From positions 239,872-303,871 of the forward strand of contig NZ_JBBAYI010000007.1 of NCBI RefSeq assembly GCF_037153985.1: 64,000 nt of DNA, in the 5' to 3' direction. Origin of the DNA: Emticicia sp037153985 (GTDB lineage Bacteria > Bacteroidota > Bacteroidia > Cytophagales > Spirosomataceae). Positions 40,662-49,629 of the stretch are shown in pieces. The position numbers were made by a program, and so were the translations under genes. The notes below the pieces were generated by a model, which worked only from the letters and a program-made list of their open reading frames with translations, made no database searches and had not been told where the DNA came from. Position 1 is the first letter of the stretch. Each line of letters opens with the position of its first letter.

Positions 40662-40755
40662 TATATTACCATTACTATATGCTTTAGTAACTACTACCAT
40701 AACTTTACCTATTTAATAATTATCCTGTGGTTTTCAGGTAGTTAGCAGCCATAAA

Positions 40756-40774
40756 AAAGCCCATAAAGGGCTTT
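40756..40774 (-). terminator. Terminator of the M23 peptidase gene
   Basis: AAAGCCC (40756-40762), loop ATAAA and GGGCTTT (40768-40774); six T follow on the minus strand, 33 bp after the M23 gene stop. Confidence 0.78.
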
Positions 40775-40806
40775 AAATAATGCTTTTATTCTCAAATAAT
40801 TGGTAA

Positions 40807-41442
40807 TCAGGCTAATTTGCCTTTCTGCGCCCAAAGCATACTTACACCCTCCGACTCGAAATCAAGAAACAAAAAATCGAAAGGGTCAATGTAGCTATTG
40901 TTTTTCTTGAGTGTATAATGCAAATGTGGGCCTGTTACGGTTCCGGTAGCACCCACCTTACCAATCAACTGATGCCGTGTGATATTCTGCCCTTTCTTGA
41001 CAGATATTTTGCTCAAATGCCCATAAATAGACTCGAAACCGTAAGAATGTTTAATTTTTACATAGTTACCTATATCGCTCTTATAACCCGCCTCAATTAC
41101 CTGCCCATCTCCTGTGGCATACACTTTTTCACCAACATCGCCTTTCAAATCAATTCCTCTATGAAATTTTGTTACATTATGAACAGGATGGTTCCGCGAA
41201 CCATAAAAGGAGTTGATATGAATGTCTTTATCTAAAGGGTAACCTGCGGGTATGGTATGTATGTAGTTTTCTTTGAGAGGGTCGCTATAAATATAGCGTA
41301 AGATGTCGTTTACTTCGAGCAGAGGTGTTAATCCTTTCCAGTTGTCTTCTTTTGTTGTTAAATTGTTGAGAGCGATGTTTTGAGAAAATCCTACACTACT
41401 AATTCCTGAAATTAATAATAAACTAAACGCTAATTTCTTCAT
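40807..41442 (-). CDS. M23-family metallopeptidase (LytM domain)
   Basis: A 211-residue exported peptidase (signal MKKLAFSLLLISGISS through FSQ) with a LytM catalytic domain. The zinc and catalytic residues are visible: HRGIDL (His 94, Asp 98), GHLS and GPHLHY (His 173, His 175). These enzymes cut peptide cross-links in peptidoglycan. The N-terminal spacer (residues 25-80) is short. It stands alone with its own terminator. The exact bond and its regulation are unknown. Confidence 0.92.
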   Translation of the reverse strand: MKKLAFSLLLISGISSVGFSQNIALNNLTTKEDNWKGLTPLLEVNDILRYIYSDPLKENYIHTIPAGYPLDKDIHINSFYGSRNHPVHNVTKFHRGIDLKGDVGEKVYATGDGQVIEAGYKSDIGNYVKIKHSYGFESIYGHLSKISVKKGQNITRHQLIGKVGATGTVTGPHLHYTLKKNNSYIDPFDFLFLDFESEGVSMLWAQKGKLA

Positions 41443-41667
41443 TCCTGACCTTTTTTGTTAAAAAATATTTGCAAAAGTAACCAATTTAATCTGAACGGCT
41501 AAATTTTATAATTATTGCCCCATAGCTTTATTTGACAATTATATCCTTGAAAAGTTTAATCAAATGCCACTTATTTGCTGAATTAGCAATAAATATCCTC
41601 GAATAATGGGCTTTAAAAAGAATATCATATCTTTGATGTTTCTGAAATATATGCTTATCTGAATTAA

Positions 41668-42030
41668 ATGAATATTGAAATTACCACAGAAGATAACGTT
41701 TCTATTGCTGAACTAAAAGCAGACAGTATAGTAATAAACGATGTACAAGATGCACTCGATATACTGGCTAATGCAGCGTATTCAGGAGCTAGTAGCCTGA
41801 TTATACATCAGCACAACCTAACGCCTGATTTCTTTGATTTAAAAACAAAAGTTGCCGGAGAAATTCTTCAGAAGTTTTCGACCTATAATATGCCGTTGGC
41901 TATTGTAGGAGATTTCTCAAATTTTACCAGCAAAAGCCTGCATGACTTTATTTACGAAAGTAATAAAGGCGGAAAAGTGAACTTTGTTAATACACTGGAA
42001 GAAGCAAAGCAAAGACTAAAACGGTGTTGA
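41668..42030 (+). CDS. DUF4180 domain-containing protein
   Basis: A 120-residue soluble alpha/beta protein. The pattern DVQDALDILANAAYSGASSL, DFFDLKTKVAGEILQKFSTY, LAIVGDF and SKSLHDFIYESNKG is that of the DUF4180 family over its full length. The family's function is unknown; it often lies beside regulators, but here its neighbours are a secreted protein and a peptidase. It converges with the next gene, with a 5-bp gap between stop codons. Confidence 0.85.
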   Translation: MNIEITTEDNVSIAELKADSIVINDVQDALDILANAAYSGASSLIIHQHNLTPDFFDLKTKVAGEILQKFSTYNMPLAIVGDFSNFTSKSLHDFIYESNKGGKVNFVNTLEEAKQRLKRC

Positions 42031-42035
42031 GGATA

Positions 42036-42791
42036 TTATTTGGCAATAAAACCAAAATCAACAAACCCATAGATAGATGTTTTATTATTTTCGATGTCAG
42101 GAAACTTTGCAACTGCCGAAAACGACGGCTGGCTTGTATAAGCAAAAGCCATAATTTTGAAATTGTCTTTTACTAAAGGGTAGGCTATCAACGACCCAGA
42201 TTTAAGGTAAGCATCGTTCCAGTTATCAGAAATAATAGAAATGAAATAATCTTTATTTGCTTCAAGAGCTAGCTCAGGGACATCGGCCCATGCTTGCACA
42301 TTGGGCAGGTATTGTACGACATATTTTTGGGCTAAAACAGTTTTACTGGCGGCATCCCAGACAGATACACGATAAACACCAGCATTGGGCAATTTTGAGC
42401 CTACTTTTACAATAATACCATTCTGAGTTACTTGAAATCTGAGTCCATATTCATAAATAGTAGTATTATGAGTGTTTGTGACCTCTGTACGCATGGTGCT
42501 ATCAGCTAAAAAACTGGAAAACATCTCTTTTGATTGAACCAGCGTTTTTGACTTATTAATAGAAAAAGGAGTACAAATGGTGGCCTGACAGGTAGAATTA
42601 ATACGTGCTGAATTAGTGGTTGTGTCAGTCATGAAACGCATAACACCCTCCCTAGGGCTTGATACCATTAAACCTTGCTTTAAAAGAAAAGAATTTAAAG
42701 TGTTACCGGCAAACGCATAAGAATTGCCAATAAATATAAGCATGTTTGCGGCAAAAGAGAAAGTAAAAAAACAGCTATTTAAACTTTTCAT
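42036..42791 (-). CDS. Secreted protein with DUF4082-like domain
   Basis: A 251-residue exported protein with a long, weakly hydrophobic signal (MKSLNSCFFTFSFAANMLIF to YAFA). The second half (YEYGLRFQVTQNGIIVKVGS, AGVYRVSVWDAASKTVLAQK, LEANKDYFISI) resembles the beta-sandwich DUF4082 domain, often found in surface glycan-binding or large extracellular proteins. The first half has no recognisable domain. It lies downstream of the DUF1080 gene on the same strand but behind a terminator, so it is probably a separate unit. The function is unknown. Confidence 0.65.
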   Translation of the reverse strand: MKSLNSCFFTFSFAANMLIFIGNSYAFAGNTLNSFLLKQGLMVSSPREGVMRFMTDTTTNSARINSTCQATICTPFSINKSKTLVQSKEMFSSFLADSTMRTEVTNTHNTTIYEYGLRFQVTQNGIIVKVGSKLPNAGVYRVSVWDAASKTVLAQKYVVQYLPNVQAWADVPELALEANKDYFISIISDNWNDAYLKSGSLIAYPLVKDNFKIMAFAYTSQPSFSAVAKFPDIENNKTSIYGFVDFGFIAK

Positions 42792-42861
42792 AGGTAATAT
42801 CTTGATTAGTCACTCAAATAAAAGTCTTGATTAACTAATTTCAAGAATCGTACCAAAAAAT

Positions 42862-42890
42862 AAAGCCTACATATTTTAGATGTAGGCTTT
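42862..42890 (-). terminator. Terminator of the DUF1080 gene
   Basis: AAAGCCTACAT (42862-42872), a 7-base loop and its complement (42880-42890), with T-rich sequence following on the minus strand. Confidence 0.82.
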
Positions 42891-42912
42891 GAAAGAAATT
42901 GAAGATAACTTA

Positions 42913-43617
42913 TTAAAGCTCTTTTATTTTAATGTTTTTAAACCACACTTTATCGCCGTGGTCTTGTAATGCTATTTTACCTTTAGCATATTTGCCAAAA
43001 CCTTCCCAAGTTTTAAATTTACTGTTAGCTACCATATTATCCCAGCCCGGGCCGCTCAAATCAAACTCAACGGTTTGTTTGCCATTTAGCCAGAAAGTAC
43101 CTTTGTTGGCTTTGCGGTCGATTCTCATTTTAGCGGTGTTCCACTCGCCTGCTGGTTTTACGGCTTCAAAAGTAGCCGGCGGAATCATGTCATACAACGA
43201 GCCAGCTTTATGGTTGCCAGTTTTACCTGCTTTAGCGTCAGGGTGGCGTTGGTCGTCTAGTACCTGCATTTCAGGGCCTGTTGAGTAAGGGCAGCAATAT
43301 TTTTTATCTTCTACAACTCCCCACATTACGCCACTATTGCCACCTTCAGCAATTTTCCAGTCAAGCTCTAGTTCAAAACTTTCATATTCTTTATCTGTTA
43401 CAATATCACCACCACCTTTGCCAGTCAGTACGATGGCACCATCTTCAACTTGCCATTTGTCACCAACAGGGCCGGTTTTATTGTAATTATGCCAACCGGT
43501 AAGGTCTTTGCCATTAAAAATTGATACCCATTTCCCTTTTTTCTGGGCAAATGTTGTAGTAGCACAAGCCATAACCAGCGCCAATAGTGCAATACTACCT
43601 AATTGAATTTTTTTCAT
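42913..43617 (-). CDS. DUF1080 protein, probable 3-keto-sugar hydrolase
   Basis: A 234-residue exported protein (signal MKKIQLGSIALLALVMACAT to FAQ) with a single DUF1080 jelly-roll domain. Family marks are WVSIFNGKDLTGWHNY, WQVEDGAIVLTGKGGGDIVT, FELELDWKIAEGGNSGVMW, GPEMQVLDDQRHPD and GKIALQDHGDKVWFKNIKI. Members act on 3-keto-glycosides in the 3-keto-sugar pathway of Bacteroidota. It lies downstream of the isomerase and oxidoreductase genes on the same strand, each separated by more than 100 bp and a hairpin. Confidence 0.88.
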   Translation of the reverse strand: MKKIQLGSIALLALVMACATTTFAQKKGKWVSIFNGKDLTGWHNYNKTGPVGDKWQVEDGAIVLTGKGGGDIVTDKEYESFELELDWKIAEGGNSGVMWGVVEDKKYCCPYSTGPEMQVLDDQRHPDAKAGKTGNHKAGSLYDMIPPATFEAVKPAGEWNTAKMRIDRKANKGTFWLNGKQTVEFDLSGPGWDNMVANSKFKTWEGFGKYAKGKIALQDHGDKVWFKNIKIKEL

Positions 43618-43708
43618 GTAAATGTTAAGATTGAGTTTAAATTAAAAAGTATGCTATAAATTAAAATCTCACCAAACGTAATTACATACTTTATACGGGT
43701 GAGTCCAC

Positions 43709-43736
43709 AATAAAAGGGCAGAGGTGCCCTTTTATT
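43709..43736 (-). terminator. Terminator of the sugar isomerase gene
   Basis: A 12-bp stem AATAAAAGGGCA (43709-43720) with its complement (43725-43736), loop GAGG. It lies 22 bp after the stop of the isomerase gene. Confidence 0.8.
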
Positions 43737-43758
43737 ACGAATATCTATTTTTCAGAAA

Positions 43759-44811
43759 TTAAATACCTAATGCTTTACGGTTTACTTTCTCGTCGGCACC
43801 AGTTGCAGCAAAGTCATCAAATGCGCGGGTAGCTACCTGAATAATGTGGTCTGCAATGAAAGGTGCGCCCTCGGCTGCTCCTTGCTCCGACGACTTAATG
43901 CAGCATTCCCATTCTAATACTGCCCAACTACCGTAGTCATATTGTGATAATTTACTGAAAATGGCCGAGAAATCAACTTGTCCGTCACCTAATGAGCGGA
44001 AACGTCCGGCACGATTAGCCCAGCCAGAGTAGCCACTATACACGCCTTGTTTACCTGTTGGGTTGAACTCTGCATCTTTTACATGGAAAGCCTTAATGCG
44101 GTCATGATATAAGTCTATAAAGGCCAGATAATCTAGTTGTTGTAACACAAAGTGGCTTGGGTCATAATTAATACAAGCACGTTTATGACCTTTAAGATAA
44201 TCAACAAACATTTCGAAAGTAGCACCATCGAACAAATCTTCACCCGGGTGTAGCTCATAGCAATAGTCAACACCATTTTCGTCAAACACATTCAGAATTG
44301 GTTTCCAACGACGAGCTAGTTCCTTGAATGCTGTTTCAATCAAACCAGCGGGGCGTTGAGGCCACGGGTATAAAAAAGGCCATGCTAATGCTCCTGAAAA
44401 ACCCACATGTGAGCTTAAGCCTAAGTTTTTAGAGGCTTGTGCCGCCCAGATAAGTTGTTGCTCTGCCCATTTACGGCGCGCTTTCTCATTGCCATGCACC
44501 GAAGCAGGAGCAAAAGCATCATACATAGCATTATAAGCCGGATGTGAAGCAATTAACTGGCCTTGAAGGTGAGTTGATAATTCTGTAATTTCAAGACCTT
44601 TATCTGCCAGTTTACCTTTCAGCTCATCGGTGTATGTTTTTGACTCTGCCGCTTTCTGTAAATCAATCATGCGGCTGTCCCATGTCGGAATCTGGATACC
44701 TTTATATCCTAAGCCTGCCATATAATCGGCAATAGTATCCAAAGAATTAAAAGGGGCTTCATCGCCCAGAAATTGTGCTAAAAATATTGCTGGTCCTTTA
44801 ATTGTTTTCAT
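43759..44811 (-). CDS. Sugar phosphate isomerase/epimerase family protein
   Basis: A 350-residue cytosolic TIM-barrel protein of the xylose-isomerase-like superfamily, with no signal peptide. It shows YMAGLGYKGIQIPTWD, LSTHLQGQLIASHPAYN, YCYELHPGEDLFDGATF (His and Glu ligands), CINYDPSHFVLQQLDY, IKAFHVKDAEFNP and a WAVLEWECC end. Homologues in gut Bacteroides (AP-endonuclease 2 family) take part in 3-keto-sugar breakdown next to Gfo/Idh/MocA and DUF1080 genes, exactly the company here. The reaction is probably an isomerisation or retro-aldol step on a keto sugar. Confidence 0.88.
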   Translation of the reverse strand: MKTIKGPAIFLAQFLGDEAPFNSLDTIADYMAGLGYKGIQIPTWDSRMIDLQKAAESKTYTDELKGKLADKGLEITELSTHLQGQLIASHPAYNAMYDAFAPASVHGNEKARRKWAEQQLIWAAQASKNLGLSSHVGFSGALAWPFLYPWPQRPAGLIETAFKELARRWKPILNVFDENGVDYCYELHPGEDLFDGATFEMFVDYLKGHKRACINYDPSHFVLQQLDYLAFIDLYHDRIKAFHVKDAEFNPTGKQGVYSGYSGWANRAGRFRSLGDGQVDFSAIFSKLSQYDYGSWAVLEWECCIKSSEQGAAEGAPFIADHIIQVATRAFDDFAATGADEKVNRKALGI

Positions 44812-45026
44812 AATCTAATAAAAAATTATTGAATGACTCATTTGCTAATAATAGATAATTCGGTCATTCTGATACGTGTTTTCTTGATTTTTTGCCTTGC
44901 CGAGTTAATCTGGCAAGAGTAATAGTTAATAGCAAATAAAGAGGTTTATGGATGCTTCATGAAACCACAAATTTATTTCATTCACCTCCTTTTACGAATT
45001 ATCTGCTTTAAGCTATACGTTAAAAT

Positions 45027-46175
45027 TTAAGATTTAAACTTAACCCATTTTGAGTTACTTTTACCTGAAGCAATTACTGTTTCAACAAACAGCATTCCTC
45101 TGATACCATCTTCAATTGTCGGGAAATCCAAATCAATTGAACTTGGGGTTTCGCCATTCATTCTTTTACGGACAGTACGGGCAAAATTACGATAGATATT
45201 AGCAAAGGCTTCGAGGTATCCTTCTGGGTGGCCCGATGGAAGACGGATATTAGCTTTGGCCTCAGGACAAAGATTGCCTACTGATGGGCGGTAAATATGA
45301 TGAAACTCCTGTGATTTATGAGCTAATGTATTAGGCTCCTGTTGATTCCACGTTACGCTACCAAGCTCGCCATATACCTTGATAGTCAGGTTGTTTTCCT
45401 CACCATTCGAAATCTGGCTGCAATGCAGAATACCTTTCGCGCCATTATCGAAGTGCAATAATACGTTGGCGTCGTCGTCTAGTAAACGACCTTCTACAAA
45501 AGTGCTTACATCAGCGCACATTTCAGTTATTTTTAAACCCGTAATATATTCGGCCAGATTCTCGGCATGGGTTCCGATATCGCCCACGGCACCTGCAATA
45601 CCCGAGCGTTTAGGGTCGGTACGCCATTCGGCTTGTTTATAGCCACGTTTTTCTTCAAGAAACGCCAGCCAGCCTTGTGGATACTCAACCACAACTTTAC
45701 GAATTTTGCCCAAAGCTCCACTTTGTACCAGATGGCGGGCCTGTTTTACCATCGGATACCCAGTGTAATTATGGGTAAGGGCAAAAGTAAGTCCGGTTTT
45801 TTCAACAAGGTCTTTAAGTTTTCTGGCTTCCGATAAGGTGAAAGTAACGGGTTTGTCACAAATCACATGAAAGCCGTTCTCCAATGCCATCTTAGCGGGG
45901 GCAAAGTGCATGTGGTTAGGAGTAACAATAGAAACCGCATCCATACGGTCTTTGCGTCGTTTTTCCTTTTGAATCATTTCTTTGAAATCGCCGTAGCAGC
46001 GTTCAGGAGAAAGCATTAAATCTTCGCCCGATGCTTTTGATTTCTCAGCAGTAGAACTAAAAGCTCCACAAACTAATTCGATTTCGCCATCGATGGCTGC
46101 AGCTGTTCGGTGGACAGCTCCAATAAACGCACCACGACCGCCACCGACCATTCCCATTCGGATTTTTCGTTGCAT
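45027..46175 (-). CDS. Gfo/Idh/MocA-family oxidoreductase
   Basis: A 382-residue NAD(P)-dependent sugar dehydrogenase. The N-terminal Rossmann domain begins MQRKIRMGMVGGGRGAFIGA (GGGRGAF) and continues to AVSIVTPNHMHFAPAKMALE. The conserved catalytic Lys is in CDKPVT. The C-terminal domain has DIGTHAENLAEYITG with the substrate-site Asp and His. Such enzymes oxidise or reduce C3 of glycosides. Directly downstream on the same strand are an isomerase and a DUF1080 protein, and divergently an MFS transporter, together a probable 3-keto-sugar pathway. Confidence 0.92.
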   Translation of the reverse strand: MQRKIRMGMVGGGRGAFIGAVHRTAAAIDGEIELVCGAFSSTAEKSKASGEDLMLSPERCYGDFKEMIQKEKRRKDRMDAVSIVTPNHMHFAPAKMALENGFHVICDKPVTFTLSEARKLKDLVEKTGLTFALTHNYTGYPMVKQARHLVQSGALGKIRKVVVEYPQGWLAFLEEKRGYKQAEWRTDPKRSGIAGAVGDIGTHAENLAEYITGLKITEMCADVSTFVEGRLLDDDANVLLHFDNGAKGILHCSQISNGEENNLTIKVYGELGSVTWNQQEPNTLAHKSQEFHHIYRPSVGNLCPEAKANIRLPSGHPEGYLEAFANIYRNFARTVRKRMNGETPSSIDLDFPTIEDGIRGMLFVETVIASGKSNSKWVKFKS

Positions 46176-46877
46176 ATTGTAGACTAAAGGGTTGAAATTT
46201 TAATTAAATTATTTACTGATAACCGCCTTTCGTTAAATAAATTTTAATGAAAAACGATGTTGTTTTAATGCTTTATACGTTTGATGCTAATTAAATTGCC
46301 TGTATCACTTTAATAGCTGCGTGCTAGTGTTGTATGGCTCTGTGGGTGAAGCTCTCTGCAATCAGAAATACCACCAAAAAGGCTTCAGAAGCCACTCATA
46401 AACTCGGATTTACAAACGCACGACAAAATTATAACTTTGTGTAAAATAAAAAGGTTTAATCTGATTTTACAATCAAGAAACCCATTATTTATAGAAATAT
46501 TGCCTGTTTTTAATGGAAATCGGCCTTCATTTTTATAAGTAATTTTAATGTTTTTATGATTTTTGCCCGACTTGTAGGCAAAAACCAAGCGTTCATCGCA
46601 TAAATAGGCGTTTTCTGTTTTACTGCCTGATTGATACTTTTGTAAGTACCAGCTCAGAAATTTAATTTGCACAAAGTGTGGGCATATTAGCTAGTTACTT
46701 TTCTTAAAACCTCTGGGTGTAACTTTTACTTGTTTTATGTTATTTTGGAAATCGACTTTAAATATCAAGATAATTGTACTTTTTACAATTATAAATATCA
46801 TTTTCTTTTGAAAGATTATAAAAAAAACTACTTTTACGCTTGCAAAAATTATTGAACCCTAAAAAACTTCGAACACT
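46176..46877. other. 702-bp intergenic region
   Basis: This lies between the divergent oxidoreductase and transporter genes. Promoter-like elements are TAACTTTG (46432-46439), TACTTTTG (46634-46641) and the transporter promoter at 46807-46836. A GTG-led frame on the minus strand (46385-46672) has no convincing coding character. I see no RNA structure. Confidence 0.45.
46807..46836 (+). promoter_or_regulatory. Promoter of the MFS transporter gene
   Basis: TTTG (46807-46810), 18 bp and TACTTTTA (46829-46836, one base off consensus), 41 bp before the start codon. Confidence 0.5.
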
Positions 46878-48242
46878 ATGAACATTAACAAGTCGCGCCT
46901 ATTTCTTGGGAGTTGTTTTGCTTTAATTACTACTGCTTTTTCATTTAGTATCCGTGCCGGAATACTCGACCAACTAGGAGACCAGTACGGTTTTTCTGCC
47001 GAACAATTAGGTACTATTAATCAGATGTGGTTTTTAGGTTTTCCGATTTCGATGATTGTTGGTGGCTTAATTTACAACTCATTAGGTGGTAAAAGAATTA
47101 TGCAATTTGCTTTTCTTTCACACACCATAGGTATCTTGCTTACTATCTTTTCAGGTGGTAGCTACGAATTACTTTTAGTTTCAACATTATTTATTGGTTT
47201 AGGTAATGGCTGTACTGAGGCCGCTTGTAACCCAATGATTGCCGATGCTTATGAAGGAAACAAAATGAGCCAGATGCTGAACCGTTTTCACATGTGGTTC
47301 CCGGGTGGAATTGTAATCGGTTCGTTACTTTCAGAGGCAATGACAAGGACGGGGTTATCGTGGCAGGCACAAATATGGGCTATCATGATACCGACCGTTA
47401 TTTATGTAATATTGTTCTGGGGGCAGGAGTTTCCTAAACCTAAAGTACAAGCTGCGTCATCAATCAGCGAGAATCTAAAGGCTATGTTCTCGCCACTTTT
47501 CATATTTATTTTCTTGTGTATGGCGCTTACCTCTATTTCAGAGTTCGGCCCGCAACAATGGGTTAAATTGATTCTTGGAAAAAGTGGAGCTAACCCAATG
47601 GTATTATTGGCCTTAACTACTGGAACTATGGCAGTAGCCCGATTCTTTGCAGGGCCAATTATTCATAAAATAGACCAGACAGGTGTATTGTTGGGTTCAG
47701 CCATATTAACTGCTATTGGTTTGTATATGTATAGTACCATGACAGGCCCAATATTATATCTTGTAGCCATTGTTTATGCTTGTGGTATTGCTTATTTCTG
47801 GCCTAATATGGTAGGTTTTGTAGCCGATAAGATACCCGCCAGTGGTGCATTGGGTATGTCGGTCATTGGTGGTGTAGGTATGTTTTCGAGTTCAATTTTT
47901 CAGCCGATTATCGGCCGTTGGATTGACTCTAACAACGCCAGTGCATCGGCTGCTCAAGGTGTTACTGTTGACACCTACAAAGAGATGGAATCGCTTTCAA
48001 AATTACTGGACAAAAAAGGAGTTTCTTTAGCTGATTTGCAAAAAATGCTAGATAGCGGTGTGCAGGAATTTGAGAAAATGAACATCACCGATATTATTAG
48101 TAAAATCACTGCCTACGATAAAATTACACTAGCCTCAGGTCAGGCTACACTTTATACAATGGTATTGTTTCCGGTTATACTGATAGTTGCCTTCACAGGT
48201 TTGTATTTCTACATGAAAAACAGAAAAGCTGCTAAAGCCTGA
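46878..48242 (+). CDS. MFS transporter, probably sugar
   Basis: A 454-residue permease with 12 hydrophobic helices. The N-terminal half has GDQYGFSAEQLGTINQMWFLGFPISMIVGGLIYNSLGGKRIMQFAF (spread over two helices), and the loop motif GGKR is the MFS loop 2-3 signature. A 70-residue soluble insert sits between helices 11 and 12 (VDTYKEMESLSKLLDKKGVS and on), longer than usual. It lies opposite the keto-sugar genes and before a GHMP kinase, so a sugar or sugar-derivative substrate is likely. Direction of transport is inferred as import. Confidence 0.88.
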   Translation: MNINKSRLFLGSCFALITTAFSFSIRAGILDQLGDQYGFSAEQLGTINQMWFLGFPISMIVGGLIYNSLGGKRIMQFAFLSHTIGILLTIFSGGSYELLLVSTLFIGLGNGCTEAACNPMIADAYEGNKMSQMLNRFHMWFPGGIVIGSLLSEAMTRTGLSWQAQIWAIMIPTVIYVILFWGQEFPKPKVQAASSISENLKAMFSPLFIFIFLCMALTSISEFGPQQWVKLILGKSGANPMVLLALTTGTMAVARFFAGPIIHKIDQTGVLLGSAILTAIGLYMYSTMTGPILYLVAIVYACGIAYFWPNMVGFVADKIPASGALGMSVIGGVGMFSSSIFQPIIGRWIDSNNASASAAQGVTVDTYKEMESLSKLLDKKGVSLADLQKMLDSGVQEFEKMNITDIISKITAYDKITLASGQATLYTMVLFPVILIVAFTGLYFYMKNRKAAKA

Positions 48243-48263
48243 GTATAAGTACTGATATTTTTT

Positions 48264-48300
48264 AAAAAAGCCTTGTTAAGTTACTTAGCAAGGCTTTTTT
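48264..48300 (+). terminator. Terminator of the MFS transporter gene
   Basis: AAAAAAGCCTTGTTAAG (48264-48280) pairs with 48284-48300 (one G-U), loop TTA, ending in a T run. Confidence 0.88.
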
Positions 48301-48341
48301 GTATAATTTTAGGGCTGTAAACAATTTATTCAATCCTTTCA

Positions 48342-49409
48342 ATGCTAACTATTTCTACTCCGGGCAGAATATGCCTTTTCGGAGAACATCAGGATTATCT
48401 CGGCTTGCCCGTTATTGCATCAGCAATTTCTCGCAGAGTTCAGATAACAGGTGAACACCGAGCCGATAAACAAATTATTATTCATTTACCCGATATTGAA
48501 TCGGAGCTTCGTATGGAAGTTTCTGATACCAGAATGCCCTACATACAAAAAAGAGACTATTTTAGAAGCGGCTATAATCTGATGCTCGATAAAGGGCTTA
48601 CTTTTTCTAAGGGTATTGAATGTACAGTTACGGGCAATATCCCTATCAATTCAGGTACTTCAAGTTCATCGGCACTATTGGTTACTTGGATTCATTTTTT
48701 ATCAAAAATGGCCGATATACCCCAAAACTTTACTCCCGAACAGCTTGGAGAAATGGCCTTTCAGGCAGAAGTAGTCGAATTTGGCGAGCCGGGTGGAATG
48801 ATGGACCAACTCTCAACAGCTATCGGAAATGCTGTTTATCTTGAATTTAGCCCTAAAGTAATAACAGAGCCTTTACAACCTTCGCTCGGAGCGTTTGTAT
48901 TAGCCGATTCAAAAGAGCCTAAAGATACCATTGGTGTATTGAAACGTGCAAAATTTGCACGGCTGGACCTCATTGAAAAAATCAAAACAAAGTATCCTGA
49001 TTTTTCGTTACATACTTTTGAAACCGCGACTTCTGAACAATTAAAACCCTACCTCACAACCGATGAATATGTATTGCTTATAGGTACGCTTCGGAACAGA
49101 GATATTTTGAGAGAAGCCTTGCAATTGTTCAGAGAAAACAAAATGACAGATAAACAACTGGGTGATTTGTTATCAGAACACCACAGTATTCTCAGAGATG
49201 TACTGCATATATCAACCCCCAAAATTGAGCGTATGTTAAAGGCCGCTATGGCAGCCGGCGCACTCGGTGGCAAAATTAATGGTTCTGGCGGCGGTGGGTG
49301 TATGTTCGTATATGCACCTGAGAGTCCCGAAGAAGTAGCAAGAGCAATTGAAGAGGCCGGCGGTAAAAGTTATGTTATCCGAATTGATGAGGGAACGGTT
49401 GTATTATAA
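48342..49409 (+). CDS. GHMP-family sugar kinase (galactokinase-like)
   Basis: A 355-residue ATP-dependent kinase. The N-terminus PGRICLFGEHQDYLGLPVIA matches the galactokinase signature GEHTDYNGG region; the GHMP phosphate loop is NSGTSSSSALLV (residues 103-114); and the C-terminal motif is KINGSGGGGCMFVYAP. The family phosphorylates C1 of galactose, fucose, arabinose, mannose or glucuronate; the exact sugar cannot be told. It lies 100 bp after the MFS transporter and beyond its terminator, in the same direction, so the two may act on one sugar. Confidence 0.88.
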   Translation: MLTISTPGRICLFGEHQDYLGLPVIASAISRRVQITGEHRADKQIIIHLPDIESELRMEVSDTRMPYIQKRDYFRSGYNLMLDKGLTFSKGIECTVTGNIPINSGTSSSSALLVTWIHFLSKMADIPQNFTPEQLGEMAFQAEVVEFGEPGGMMDQLSTAIGNAVYLEFSPKVITEPLQPSLGAFVLADSKEPKDTIGVLKRAKFARLDLIEKIKTKYPDFSLHTFETATSEQLKPYLTTDEYVLLIGTLRNRDILREALQLFRENKMTDKQLGDLLSEHHSILRDVLHISTPKIERMLKAAMAAGALGGKINGSGGGGCMFVYAPESPEEVARAIEEAGGKSYVIRIDEGTVVL

Positions 49410-49452
49410 ACCATTAAAAATAAAAGAGATAAGAATTAAAATTGGCACGAAT

Positions 49453-49500
49453 TTTTTTTGAAAAATGATTAAACCTCCACTTAATCATTTTTCAAAAAAA
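49453..49500. repeat. 20-bp perfect AT-rich inverted repeat
   Basis: The arms 49453-49472 and 49481-49500 are exact complements (unit TTTTTTTGAAAAATGATTAA) around the loop ACCTCCAC. It lies after the kinase gene and 130 bp before the FIST gene. It may act as an unusual terminator; the loop contains CCTCC. Confidence 0.55.
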
Positions 49501-49629
49501 AGATATTTCGGTATATTAACAGAACGATATTTGGGTATAATTAACTTTTTCTTAATTTTTAATCATCGTTTATACTAAATTTTAGAAAATAGTATGATTT
49601 TTGTTGTAAAAAACGAAAAATAATATTGT

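Noticed and set aside
46385..46672. 95-residue minus-strand frame upstream of the MFS transporter
   Set aside because: Starts with GTG, has no recognisable motif and an AT-driven composition; it lies in a region with several promoter-like elements.
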